Assembly: GCA_024509875.1 (NCBI GenBank)
Contig: JAMPIV010019879.1
Span: 722,001-786,000 of the forward strand
Source: Oreohelix idahoensis
Lineage: Eukaryota; Mollusca; Gastropoda; Stylommatophora; Oreohelicidae
Length of the DNA: 64,000 nucleotides
Direction of reading: 5' to 3'
The first letter of the stretch is position 1; each line of letters begins with the position of its first letter. Below, piece after piece: positions 1 through 12,200 of this stretch. A model generated the notes under the pieces. It was not told the DNA's origin and searched no databases. It saw only the letters and a program-made list of their open reading frames with translations. The position numbers were made by a program, and so were the translations under genes.

Positions 1-31
1 GCCAGTATTTTTATTTGGGTTTGCTTTCCTT

Positions 32-284
32 GGAGCTGTGGTTAATGCACTGGCTTCCTAGCTCGGTGGTCCATGGTTCGATCCCCAGTTGAGGTGGGAT
101 TTTTTAGACCACAAACGGCTCCAAGGTCAACCCAGCCTCATGAATTGGGTACCAGAGTAATTCTGGGAAGGTTACGGCGGCCGGCGTGATGCTGACCACA
201 TCACCCCTAGTGTGCCGATGGTCAAGAAAATATGGGCCTAACACCATATTCCCAATATGCCTCAATGGGCGTGTAATGGGATCC
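32..284 (+). repeat. tRNA-derived SINE, copy 1
   Basis: The unit has a tRNA-like head with a B-box (GGTTCGATCCC) and a body that matches the copy at 47712-47982 almost throughout. It is flanked by a 12 bp duplication TTTGCTTTCCTT at 20-31 and 285-296. The A-box side of the head is shortened compared with the other copy, so this copy is probably not transcribable by Pol III. No protein is coded. Confidence 0.85.
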
Positions 285-296
285 TTTGCTTTCCTT

Positions 297-1119
297 AGTC
301 TTTGGCTCAGCAAATGGTTTGCAACTCAAAGCTTGTAACCTCATCCACTTGGAGTATTCAGGTTTTGGGGTGCCAGAGACCCAACCTTGCCCCTAAATAG
401 TGGCTGCTCTCATAGAAGTTACTGTTTACAATTATGAATTTATGTGAATATCGTACACTCAAACTGGAGTATCTCTGTGACCAAACTTCATATGCAAAAC
501 TGAAAAGTTGTATGACTTCTTTTTATCAAATATAAAACTTAACTGCACGATAAAGACCTCAAAAACTGACAAGGCAGCCTGATATACAAAAAGTAAGACA
601 GTGGAACATGTAGAATCAAATTTATCATCAGTCAGATAGATAAAGCTGGTCCTAGATTTATAACATTAAAAACAGCAAAATACCTTCACTTAAAAAATGT
701 CATCACAAGATACCTTACAAATATAATACATTCTGATCATGATCTTGTATACGATTTCTCCAACAAAGATAAAACAGAAAAAGTACATTGGGCAAGACAT
801 TCACTAATGGCTTATTTGCAAAGTTTAAGAGAAAAGAAAATTCCATGAGAAATAAAGCTGTTCTGTAAAATTCTAGTAAAAACTCCCTTTTGAGTATCAC
901 ATACTGTTCAGTAAGCACTCATGAACACTATTTCTGTATGATATACTTTGCCATATTTGTAGTAATGAGGGAACTGGTACAAATGTCAAGATAATAAGAC
1001 CTGTAATCTGTAAATGAAGAAAAAGCTGAGATTCAAACAAACAAAATATGTGACAACATGAGTGATAACAATTATTATTGCTGTAACGCTGTCTAATCCC
1101 CACATAACTTTAAATATCA
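297..1119. other. No gene seen; A/T-rich downstream flank of host gene
   Basis: Only short open frames and A/T-rich sequence are present. It lies downstream of the minus-strand host gene, and no element was recognised in it. Confidence 0.5.
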
Positions 1120-1356
1120 AAGTCTACAGATTACTGGGCCACCTCTATCACCTTAGGATATCTCACACTAATGAATGTGTATGTGGAACTGGAATTCAGA
1201 CCTCTGAACACATTCTCCAAAACTACCCAACCCGCAATGACCCATGATGCCAGACCTGGCCAGAGGGTGCTGAGCTCAGGTAGAAGATATAGGGATGCTG
1301 CACAGACCTGGAAAAGACTGGACTTCATCCTGACAACAGGCCTGAAGATCTGACAT
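1120..1356 (+). pseudogene. LINE ORF2 C-terminal fragment (post-RNase H region)
   Basis: Plus-strand translation gives the Cys-rich C-terminal signature of RNase H-bearing LINEs: a CVCGTG motif, then QTSEHILQ, then after stops WPEGAEL and a DLEKTGL-like end. The same layout (C-x-C-G, T-x-E-H-x-L-Q, CP) closes LINE N at 11450-11630. The fragment has several stops or frameshifts and no RT. It is a dead remnant; the clade cannot be fixed from this piece. Confidence 0.6.
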
Positions 1357-1860
1357 GACTACAAACTTAACGCAGAAGAAATATCAAAGCCACACCATGC
1401 TGGTCTCTAACTAAAAGTTTTTAAGAAGTAGGTGTGCATACATATAAATTCTACATCAAACATGCCAATGATGTCTTGAATATTTGATTACCGGTATAAA
1501 ACTGCAGAGTGCTTTAGACATTTAATTTAGTAATGGTAATACTACATTAACAACTTTTTTTTAATATACCAAGGAAACTCATTTTTACATCAGAGTGCAA
1601 TGATTACAAATGCATTTTAACACTTTCACAACTATGCCATGAAAATAAAGCTGACTGTAGTTTTGGCATATAAATATAACTCACCCAGGTTATGTGAGGT
1701 GTAAACATTACTGGCAATACCCAGACTTGAGTATATATTTGATAAGAAATATTAATGTCAATCATTATACCAGAGATGAATAAACCATCTTATGTAATAT
1801 AACCAGGACAAAAAAACAACAATATGTTTAACAGTATTGAAATAATGCTATAGAAAACTA
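1357..1860. other. A/T-rich, possible host 3' UTR end
   Basis: No gene is seen. On the minus strand two ATTAAA hexamers occur (near 1519-1524 and 1561-1566), which could serve as poly(A) signals for the host gene whose stop is at 2199-2201. This is inference; no transcript data are available. Confidence 0.3.
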
Positions 1861-2115
1861 TACTTTCTTCTTCTTCCTTCTTCCTCGTTCGTCCTGAAAA
1901 GAACGTTGGTTCCATTGTGTCCGTTTACAGCCGACACATCCGACTTCCGCACAGCATTTTTTGGGAGCGGGTTTGCCTTCCCTCTTCGATCCCTACTCCT
2001 CAGCCAGACTGCAGTGATGCAGCCTGTTTCCAGGACCACCACGTGGAGGTGGAGTAGGGTCTTGATCAGCTCTGGTTCCAAAAAATATACAAAGTCTATA
2101 TGTTTATGGACACAC
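1861..2115 (-). repeat. SINE-like retroposon with (GAA)n tail, copy 1
   Basis: A ~255 bp segment whose reverse complement matches 45335-45587. Both end in a GAA-rich tail (read here as TTCTTCTTC on the plus strand) and share the core GGTCCTGGAAACAG. Imperfect ~10 bp flanks (AAAACTATAC and AAAAATATAC) look like a target-site duplication. It lies just beyond the host stop codon, so it is probably part of the 3' UTR. No coding capacity. Confidence 0.75.
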
Positions 2116-2198
2116 AACAGGAATGTTAATGTGGAAGAAAGTAGAGGATAAAACTGATAATGTTTACTAAAACCTCAACAATCTAACAGCATCTCAAC

Positions 2199-3264
2199 TT
2201 ATACAGATTCTTCTTTGTATATGACTCCCACAAATGCAGTCTTTGAGGCTGTAACCTTATACTCAGGAGGAGGCTCAGCCATGTGCCTTACATATTTCTC
2301 TTGTAGGGGCAGTTTTTGGTTCTGTTCTTTAATGCTTAGTTCATCTTCTTCAGAGTAGGGTGGTGGCAAAGGTAAGGGAGGAGATTCCCGATATTTCTCT
2401 CGGGGATGAACATTTTCCCGACTTCTTGAACGTCTGTTTCCATTCCTTGATGGAGTATAACTTTCTTTTTCAAAACCTGGACTACGTCGTCTTTCACTAC
2501 TTCTTTTTCTTTGTTGAGCAGGCCTATCATCATCATCATCAAAATCATATGGACTCCTCCTAAATTTTTGGTCCTGCTCATAATCTCCTTTATGGCTGTT
2601 TCTATAGTAACGTGGCTTGTCTATATTATTTTCATCATCTCGCTCTCCGTATCTATCCCTGTCACTATCATCATCAATTCTGTCGCGACTATACCTCTCT
2701 CGACTTCTCCTTCTTTCCCTCGCTCGTTCATACTCATAATCACTGTCATCACTGTACCTATCATAACTTCTTCTCCTTCTATACACTCTGTCTTCATTAT
2801 ACTCACTGTCCTCATCGCTGTATTGATCACTTTTCCTGAAATCATGTTCTCTGCTTCTTTCTCGATGGCTTCTCCTCCTTCGGTCCTCACATCTGTCCCT
2901 GTCATCATAACAACCATCACTGTCACTGGAATGGTCAGGATCTCGGTAATATCTTCTACCACGATCAAAACTACGCCTGTCTCTATCTCTGCTAGACCGT
3001 CTCTCTCGGCTCCCAACTTGACCCTTGTCCTTCAGGCTGTCCTTCTTCTCTAATGCTGAGTTGTCAATACCACCAACTGGCTCCACTCTGTCACGATTCA
3101 AGCTAGACTGGGAAGAGGTGCGCCCCTTACGGTCATTACTGTAATGACCTGACCTTGTTCTGTGCTCTGATGGATCATCAGTTCCCTGCGATCGTGTTCG
3201 GTTTCTTTGAAAGTTAGAATGGCTGGATTTTTCAGATATGTCATCTGGTACCTTTTTATTCTGC
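2199..3264 (-). CDS. Host gene exon 6: charged cytoplasmic tail and stop
   Basis: The acceptor is ctgatatttcag. It codes 354 residues then TAA. Most of it is low-complexity Arg/Asp/Ser/Glu/Tyr sequence with RS and RD dipeptides, resembling SR-type regions, but no RNA-binding domain is visible. Near the end it has a proline run leading into PPPY and a second PPEY. The RS-like composition is unusual for the tail of a membrane protein, but the reading frame is continuous with the LDLa-TM exons. Confidence 0.88.
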
Positions 3265-6200
3265 CTGAAATATCAGAAAATGGTTTATGTTAAAAACAAC
3301 AACAAAACAAATAAAGAATTAGTGGATTCAGATTAACAGAAACAATTTATGCCTGAAGAGAGAAATTTTAGAACACAAACTGCATTCACAATGGAATTCT
3401 CTTCTTTCAAAACATGTGTAACCATGCAATGATGTTAAACTTTTATTTTTTTGGGGTCAAACTTTTGTCTCTTTTGTCCCATCAAATCAAATCCTTTCAG
3501 TGGTCACAATGTATTACAGCTTTCCTCTTCTCATGACACACCCAAAAAAGTATACTGCTTTTTTATGATACATGGAAAAAAACCTTCCTTTGCCAAAGTA
3601 GTTTGACCACATGATTTTAGTTTGACCACTTGCTTTTAGTTTAACCATATGGTTTTAGTTAAGCCCCATTGGACACAGCGACCTTTCGGTCACCAGATCA
3701 AATTCTTACCAGAAATTTGGCTTTCCGATCACCGTGCTGCAGACATTCAATATGGGGTAATAGAAAGCTTCAGGCAAATTTATTGTTGGAAACTCCAGTT
3801 TTCATGTAGTGTTAAGTTACAGATGGAATGTTACTTTAAGTTTCAGTTTCAAAATGAACATTGAGCTATAATGACAACAGAAGAAATGAGAATCTGAAAT
3901 TGTGTTAAACAAAAGTAATTGTTCATGTTTTTTTTCAGAATTATTCTTACACAGTAACACACACAGAGTTTGACTCATTTAACATCGGCGGGTACCAGAT
4001 CCCGGAAATCAGATATGCTGACGACACAGTCCTCCTATCGACCAACCCAGAAGGACTTGAACAATTAATTTTGTCCACCAAAAAACAAAGCGAGGTCCAG
4101 AATCTATACCTAAACACCAAGAAGACCAAAGTATTGACAACAGACAAAGTAAAGACCAAACCAGAAATTGAAATTGATAACGAAGAACTGGAAAGTGTTA
4201 ATGAATTCGAATACTTATGATCAATCTTCAACAGCTCTGGCGACTGTGCAGTAGAAATTAAAAGAAGACTTGCAATTGCTTCACATAAACTAATACAGAT
4301 GAAAAACCTATGGCAAGGCACAAGCAAAGAAACAAAGTTACAACTGATCTTCTTCTTCTTCGATCCTTAACCACCGACCGTCAAAGCAGTCAGTGGCCAT
4401 CACGCCTAGTGGCGTCTTGTAGGGCAACAACAAATTGATTCCACTTTGCACGGTCGGTGGCCATCCTTCGTACAGTGCCCCAACTCTGGTTCATTCTTTG
4501 CATCTCAGCCTCCACAGTCCTCCGCCAAGTTGTTTTTGGTCGGCCTCTCTTTCGCTTTCCTTCAGGGGTCCAAAGCATAGCTGTTCTTGTGATGGCATCA
4601 GGGTCTCTTCTGAGGACATGACCAACCCAGCTCCAGCGTCTGCCAGCTATGATGGTGTGCATGTCCTCTTGCTTGCTACGAGTAAGCAGATCTTGGTTGG
4701 TGATGGTATTCAGCCAAAAGATGCGGTGAATTTTTCTTAGGCATGTTGTGTGAAAAGAGGACAATTTTGACATTTCCTTCTCTGTGACTCTCCAGCATTC
4801 CGCACCATAGAGAAGCACAGAAAGCACGCAACTCTGGTATAATCTTAATTTTGTGCTTGTGCTGTATTGGGAGGACTTCCAGATGTTATTTAGGCTAAAG
4901 AAGGCTGTTCTTGCCTTATTCATTCTGATGTTGATGTCTTTGCCTGCCCCACCGTCTGGTGTTACTATGCTTCCTAGGTATGTGAAGGTATCTGTCTGTA
5001 CCAATTGCTGATTCCTTACTGATATGGGCTCAGGGTTGCTCACATTGAGCGTCATGACCTCAGACTTCTTTAAATTGATGTTCAAGCCCACCTGCTGGCT
5101 AAATTTATTAAGTCTATCCGTTTTTTCCTGGATGTGTTGATGTGAATGTGCCAGCAGTGCAATGTCATCTGCATATTCCAGATCTTCCAATGTAGAAAAT
5201 GTAGTCCATCTTATTCCTCTTGGACTGCCCTCTGTTGTCTGGCGCATCACCCAGTCTATGACTGTTAAAAAAAGAGTGGTTGATAAGGGGCATCCCTGTC
5301 GTACTCCTGTCTTCACCTCGAAGGTTAGGTTGCTCTGCCCAACACTACACGTAAAGTTGGCATAGAGGCTTTTTATGATTGCCACTATGCAGCTTGGAAT
5401 TCCATAAGCACCTCAGTATTTTCCATAAACTGTCCCTATGTATGCTGTCAAAAGCCTTTTCAAAATCAACAAAATTTATGTAAAGCTGTCTTTGCCATTC
5501 TGAGCACTGCTCTATAATGTTCCTGAGAGTGAATATATGGTCTACACATCTTCTGTTCTTTCTAAATCCTGCTTGTTCTTTCCTCAGTTTGTAGTCTACT
5601 GCCTTTGAAATTCTATGTATAATTATCCTGCCTAGTATTTTGCTGGGAACTGAGAGAAGAGTGATTCCTCTCCAATTATTGCAGTCTGCAAGATCTCCCT
5701 TTTTGGGCAATTTGACAATTATTCCTTTGTTCCACTCTGATGGTGTTGTCCCCGTTTTCCACACTTGTGCAAATAGTGGTTCTAATAGTTCTGCTGCTAG
5801 CTCAGGGTCTGTCTTAAATAGCTCTGCATTTAAGTTATCATGGCCCGGAGCTTTACCGTTCTTTAACCCTTTGATTGCTGTGATGATTTCTTCTTTTCGT
5901 GGAATGTCTGTATTTACATCTAGATCGTTTTCAGCCTCAGGAACATTCAATTGTGTCTCTGGTATTTCCTTGTTCAGAGTTTCTCTGAAGTGCTCTGCCC
6001 ATCTTGTTTCCTGTCCCTCTGCTGTCTTGATGAGATTTCCTTGCTTATCTCTTACTAATGTAATATTGTTTGCACCTTGTTTTCCGCTGATGAATTTAGT
6101 TATTTTGTATACTGTGCTTTGTTCATTTCTCAGTGCTGCCTCTTCTGCCCGTTTTGCAAGATCGTCTAGGAAATTCCTTTTGTTGGCTCGGGTTTGGCGT

Positions 6201-9200
6201 TTAACTTCCCTGTCCAGCTGGCTGTACTGTTCGCTATATAGTTGCTTTAACCTGGGGGACTTCGCTTCTGTTTTCTTTCTTTTCATTTCCTTTCTCATCT
6301 TTATGGTGTTTAGTGTTTCTGGTGTTATCCAGTCTTGCTTCTTCCTTTCCTGGAATCCTAAGCATGATTTGCTACTTTCCTTATATACTGTTGAAATGGT
6401 GTTGAAATTCTGGTCTATATCATCAGTCAATGTCTTTTCCTGGCTTTTGGCAATTTGATATCGTTTCTTAATGTCGGCCGCAAAAGCTTTTCTGGTAAGG
6501 GGGTCCTTCAATTTGCTGATGTCAAACCTTTTCTGTGTAGTTACAGTTGGTCCAGCCCTTCTTAGTTTCACTTTCAGTTTTGCTACTACTAAATGGTGAT
6601 CACTTCCCACATCTGCACCTCTTCTTACCTTCACATCTTGTAATGCATGTCTCCATCTACCGTTAACCATGATGTGGTCTATCTGGTTTCTGTCCCGACC
6701 ATTTGGTGATTCCCATGTTAACACATTAACTACCGAATTAAAAAACACAATGTGGCCGAATTAAATTTTTTTCCCATTTTCATCCTGTAGGTGTTTGCAC
6801 AAAGTAAGCTGTAGTTTTCGTAATTGTTTACAGATTTGTATGAATTACACGTCATTTTAAAGATAAATGAATGTACTATTACAATAAATATTGGTTGCAA
6901 CTTTAATAGAGGTTGTTGCTATTAAACGGCCCTCCGATGGCTGAGGACTTGCAATATTTTCACAATTATAACTGCTTGCGCCCCATCTCTATCAAAATCA
7001 CAATTTCAATCAATGTGCACACCGTTTTCACTCTTGTCCTCGTCGCTAGATCTTTCAGTCAATTGTTGAAACATGTTTCTATCCTATTCAGCCGTTAGAC
7101 GAGATGTACACGCATTTTTTGTAGTCCTAGCACTAGTTGCCACGGTAAACAGTTTTACACGATTTGGTAACTAACCCAAAACGCTGAAAAATATGAACAT
7201 AATATCAATTTTTTAGTGTTCTACAACAACCATGCTTTGGGAATTTGTTTCCGGTGGCAACTTAAAATCTCGAACCAGATCAGAAAGTGTTTCAGTACAT
7301 TTTTCATTCATTTTATTACTAAAATTAGATTGGCGCCCTGAGCGGCTTGCGGTCCAAATGTGATTATGTTGTGAGCCGCTGACAGCGGCTTGTGGTAGTT
7401 AATGAGTTAACTTGTGAATTTCCTTATGTGGGAAAAGTGTTCCTCCAATGACCAGGTTGTTAATGCTACAGAAACTTATTAGCTTATCCCCCCTAACTCA
7501 AAGTTGCAGGATGGCAGAAAAGCCACGGGAAAGACAGGGCTATTTTGAAGATAACGCAACCATATTTTTACCATACGAGCTCGGACGCCGCCTCGGTAAA
7601 CAAGGTCCACGCAGAGCAGTGACACCTCCAGGCTGCTTGCGAATAGTCTACTACTGGGAACTTAAACAGATTAGGGATGAGCCCACTCTCCCGTTGAACA
7701 GGTGCTAAAGTCGTAGATACTGGGCCAGAAGGCGCACCGGAAACCACAGTATCACGCAACTCGCTTTTTTTTTTCTATGGAGAGTACACCGTCAAATAAA
7801 TCTCGTACTGGTGCTCGCCCTGTGGAGCTCCACCAGGCAGGTGCAGTGCCAGGCTCTGAGCCTCGACAGAGCCCACCCTCAGCTACTGGAGGACCCTCTA
7901 GACCGTCTTGTGGAGTCAGCAGACGGCGGAGGAGAACTACTGACCAAAACAAAACAGAAAAAGAGAAACCCAGAGTGCCACTTGTCATGATGCACTGGAA
8001 TGCAGAGGGAGTGAACAGCAAGCAGGCTGGATACAGCAAAAATACAGAGCTGGAAAACATCTTGTATGAGAAGCAAGTCAGTGTTTGCTGTATCCAAGAG
8101 ACTCACTTGAAAGCAGATCAAACCTTTAAAATAAGGGGATATCAATGCTTCAGATCCGACAGACAAGATAGACGAAAAGGAGGAGTACTTACTCTTGTAA
8201 GGAATAACATTCCTGCACACGAAAGGAAAACCTTCATGGATGGAGCAGAATATCAGCTGTTGCAGCTAAAGGTAGACAAGATGGAAATATAACTCCTGAA
8301 CTATTACTGTCCGAACAACAAACCCCTGAGTCTCAGCACTATACAGGTACCAGCCACCAACTTTATAGCAGTTGGAGACTTTAATAGCCACTCCCAGAGC
8401 TGGGGCTATAACCATCTGGATCACAGAGGTGAAGAGGTTGAAACTTGGCAAGATGATCACTCCCTAATCCTAGTCAATAATGCCACAGATACTCCTACCT
8501 TCTACTCCAGAGGATGGCACACAACTTCAACACCAGATCTTGCCTTCTCCACACCAGATATAGCTGGATCTATTAGTAGAGAAGTAGGAGACCAACTAGG
8601 GGGAAGCGACCATCGCCCAATCTTTCTTACTGTCCAGAGTGCAACTCTCAGTACAGACCCAGCCATTACAAGATGGAACTACAAAAAAAGCCAACTGGGG
8701 TTTATTCAGGCATCAGGTGAACACGCTGCTGTCTACCCTCAAGGTACAGAACAGAGACATTAATGAAGTAGTAAAAGACTTCAACAGATGCATACTACAA
8801 GCTGCAAAAGAAACCATTCCCAAAGGATGTCGGCGTAACTACATACCATACTGGTCCAGCACACTCCAAGAACGTCAGGAAGCTATGGACAGGGCTAGAA
8901 AGGATGCAGAGTCTCAGCCTTCACTTGAAACTCACAACAAATGGAAAAAGGCTGTAGCAGAGTTTCAGAGAACAAAGCTAGAAGAAAAACGGAAAAGCTG
9001 GAGAACTAAAACGGCATCGCTGAACCTTGAGAAAGACGGCAGGAAACTTTGGAGATTAGTCAAGTCTCTAAATGAAGAGCGTTCCTCACCAAGGCAGACT
9101 ATCCCATTGGATGAAGGTGGCAAACTTTTCAGAGGAAAACAAGCTGCAGACTTGTTTGCTAGAAGATACAGTTCAGAAAGCAACTTACCCATTAACATAG

Positions 9201-12200
9201 ACCATCAGAGAGAGATAAGAAAAGAAATACTGGCAACCATGGGACAGACAGATACTCCTGCCCCAATGAGGGAACCCATCACACTAGGAGAACTACAGAA
9301 GGCTATTTCCAAGCTTAAGTTTCAAAAGTCACCCGGCCCAGACAAAATCAGCAACGAAATGCTAGTAAATCTGAGCTCAGCAGCAAAGACAAAACTGCAT
9401 GAGATATTCAACCACAGCTGGTTGAAAGGAATGGTACCCCAAGTATGGAGAGAAGCCATCACAATACCCATACTAAAGAAAGGGAAATGTAAGACCGAGG
9501 CTGCAAGTTACTGGCCAATCAGTCTCACAAGCTGTGTTGGGAAGACTATGGAGCGAATAGTCAACCACAGATTGAAATGGTATTTAGAGTCTGAGCAGAT
9601 CCTGGTGCCGGAACAAGCTGGATTTAGAGAATGCTACAGTATAGAAGACCAAGTTACTTACTTGTCTCAAGCAATAGAAGATGCCTTCCAGGAGAAGAAA
9701 AAGGTCCTAACGATCTGGGTCGACTTCAAGCAGGCCTTTGACAAGGTGTGGAAAGATGGCCTCATTGCAAAACTTAGGAGAAGTGGAATCTAAGGCAACA
9801 TGATGAAATGGATCCAGTCATACTTGCATAACAGGAGAACTAGAGTCACTCTTGACGGTCTGCAGAGCAGAAAAGTGTTGCTCCATCAGGGGGTACCTCA
9901 AGGAGGAGTAATTTCCCCAACACTCTTCCTTGTTTACATCAATGACCTGGTGAAAGATCTCCCTGCAGGAGTGAAAGCTGCCTTATATGCAGATGACCTA
10001 GTACTCTGGTGCACTGATGAAAATGTCACCACAGCAAATTATAGAATGCAGCGGGCAGCAGACATGCTAGTGTCATGGGCAGAGAAATGGCTTATCACAA
10101 TAAACACAGACAAAACCTCCACAACACTGTTCTCCCTCTCCCCCAAGGACAAATCAGCTAACATACACCTAGGGACAACCGTGATCAAGGAAGAAAGCTA
10201 CCCCACCTATCTTGGGGTGACATTTGACCAAAGGCTTACATGGAATAAGCATATTGAAAATGCAGAAGGAAAGGCCCGAAGACGACTAGCATACTCAGAA
10301 AATTAGCAGGTACCAACTGGGGAGCAAATGAACGAAATCTGAAGAAGATTTATAATGGAGTAATAAGACCACACTTAGAGTTTAGCTCAGCAGCATGGTC
10401 ATCAGCTGCTAACTCACATCTGCAGTCTTTGGACAAGGTGCAAAATCAAGCTCTCAGGCTCATTACAGGAGCCATGAAAACTACACCAATAACAGAGATG
10501 CAGAAGGTTGCTGGATTACAGACATTGTCCCATAGAAGAGACACAAAAACCATGATCCAGATGGAAAAGTACAACAGTATGCCAATGCACCCAATGAAGG
10601 CAAGATTAGATGATCTGGCATTGGGACGTCTAAAGCGTAGCAGCTTTGTGCATCGGGGGAAAAGACTTATAAGACAGCATCAAGAAGACCTATCCATGAA
10701 GACAACACCACTGAAGCCCACCCTATACCCTGTACCATGGGAGCAGGCCAGCAGTGCCCTCCAAATTAATACATCAGTCAGTGGTCTCACAAGTGGATGT
10801 GAGTATAATGATCTGCAAAAACGAACTGCTACATTGAGTATGATCCAAGAAAGCTATCCCGATCAATCATGGATACATGCCTATACAGATGGATCAGCAA
10901 CTAATGCTGTTAGGAATGGAGGTGCCGGTATCTTTATCTCATATCCTGACAACCACTATGAGACTAGGCACATTCCCACTGGTAAATTCTGTTCCAACTA
11001 TACAGCTGAGGTTCAAGCTCTAGAGCAAGCTGTAAATATGATTTATAACACCAACTCTGACTGCCACCAGGTAGTCATCCTCACAGATGCACTGTCTGTC
11101 CTGCAAGCTCTCAAGGGTGGTAAACTCCCGCATCTGAGAAATGAACTAAACAAGGTAGCTGCCAAAAAGAGAACCATACTTCAGTGGGTACCATCTCATT
11201 GTGGTGTACCCGGAAATGAAAAGGCAGATAAACTTGCAAAAAAGGGAGGAGAATGTGAACAAGAAGAGAATGAAGTCACATACTTTGAGAAAAAGAGAGC
11301 TATCCAGACTATCAGAAGAGAACAGAACCAACCCAAAGACGACTATCACACTCTCGACCGGCAGGGACAGATAACTATTTTTCGACTCAGGACAGGGCAT
11401 AACAAACTGAATAAACACATGCACAAGCTACGACTGTCTGCTTCACCACTGTGCACATGTGGATTAAACGAACAAACTGCTGAGCATGTTCTACAGGACT
11501 GTCCTCTGTATGACCAGTTAAGAAAGATATACTGGCCCAATGACTCAACACTAAACTCAAAGCTATATGGAGTTAAAGAGGAACTTCAAACAACAGTCGA
11601 ATTCATCATGAGAACTCGTCTGACGGTGTAATCATCAAAGATGCGATCGCAAGAAGAAGAAGAAGAAGCTTATCCCCATTTTCGTTTGCTGTTCCGCTGC
11701 CGCATTTCCCCATTGTTCTTTCATTATATGTATTGTGTGTACCAACTTTCGCATTGAGGTCTCCCATTACTATAACAAGATCATATCTAGGTGTGTCTTC
11801 CATTTCTTTCTGCAGTTGTTGATAGAATTCATCCTTGACCTCCTCATCGCTATCATTCATTGGTGCGTAGCATTGTATTATTGTAGTGTTGGTGAATCTC
11901 CCTCTCAATCTCAATCGTATCAGTCTGTTGTTGATGGGTTTCCATTCCAGTAATGTCCTTTCTATCCCTTTCTGTAGAATAATGGCTACGCCTTCACTGT
12001 GCTGTCCATCCTCTCTTCCAGAGTAAAGTACTGTTTCTCCTGTTGCTGTTTTAACTTTTCCTGCCCCTGTCCATCTGCTCTCACTTATCCCCAGGATGTG
12101 TAACCTGTAGTTTCTCATTTCTGCCGTGACCTGTCTTAGTTTACCTGTCTCGTACATTGTCCTGACATTCCAAAATCCTATTCTTGTATCCTGTTTTGCG

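Larger units (their letters stand above)
7492..11666 (+). mobile_element. LINE N, RNase H-bearing LINE inserted in LINE A1
   Basis: An insert of 4,175 bp is flanked by AGCTTATCCCC (7481-7491 and 11667-11677), with a (GAA)n tail at 11650-11666. It codes APE endonuclease, RT and RNase H in that order, as in the I/Nimb/Tad-like group of LINEs. A normal-sized gag-like ORF1 with zinc knuckles is absent; only a 66-codon frame (7511-7708) precedes the main ORF. It is probably full length or nearly so at the 5' end. Confidence 0.85.

Noticed and set aside
2511..3053. 180-codon plus-strand hydrophobic ORF opposite host exon 6
   Set aside because: Antisense shadow of the Arg/Asp-rich host exon; the minus-strand frame has splice support and continuity.
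5640..6458. 272-codon plus-strand ORF
   Set aside because: Antisense shadow of the LINE A1 RT frame, which has clear RT motifs.
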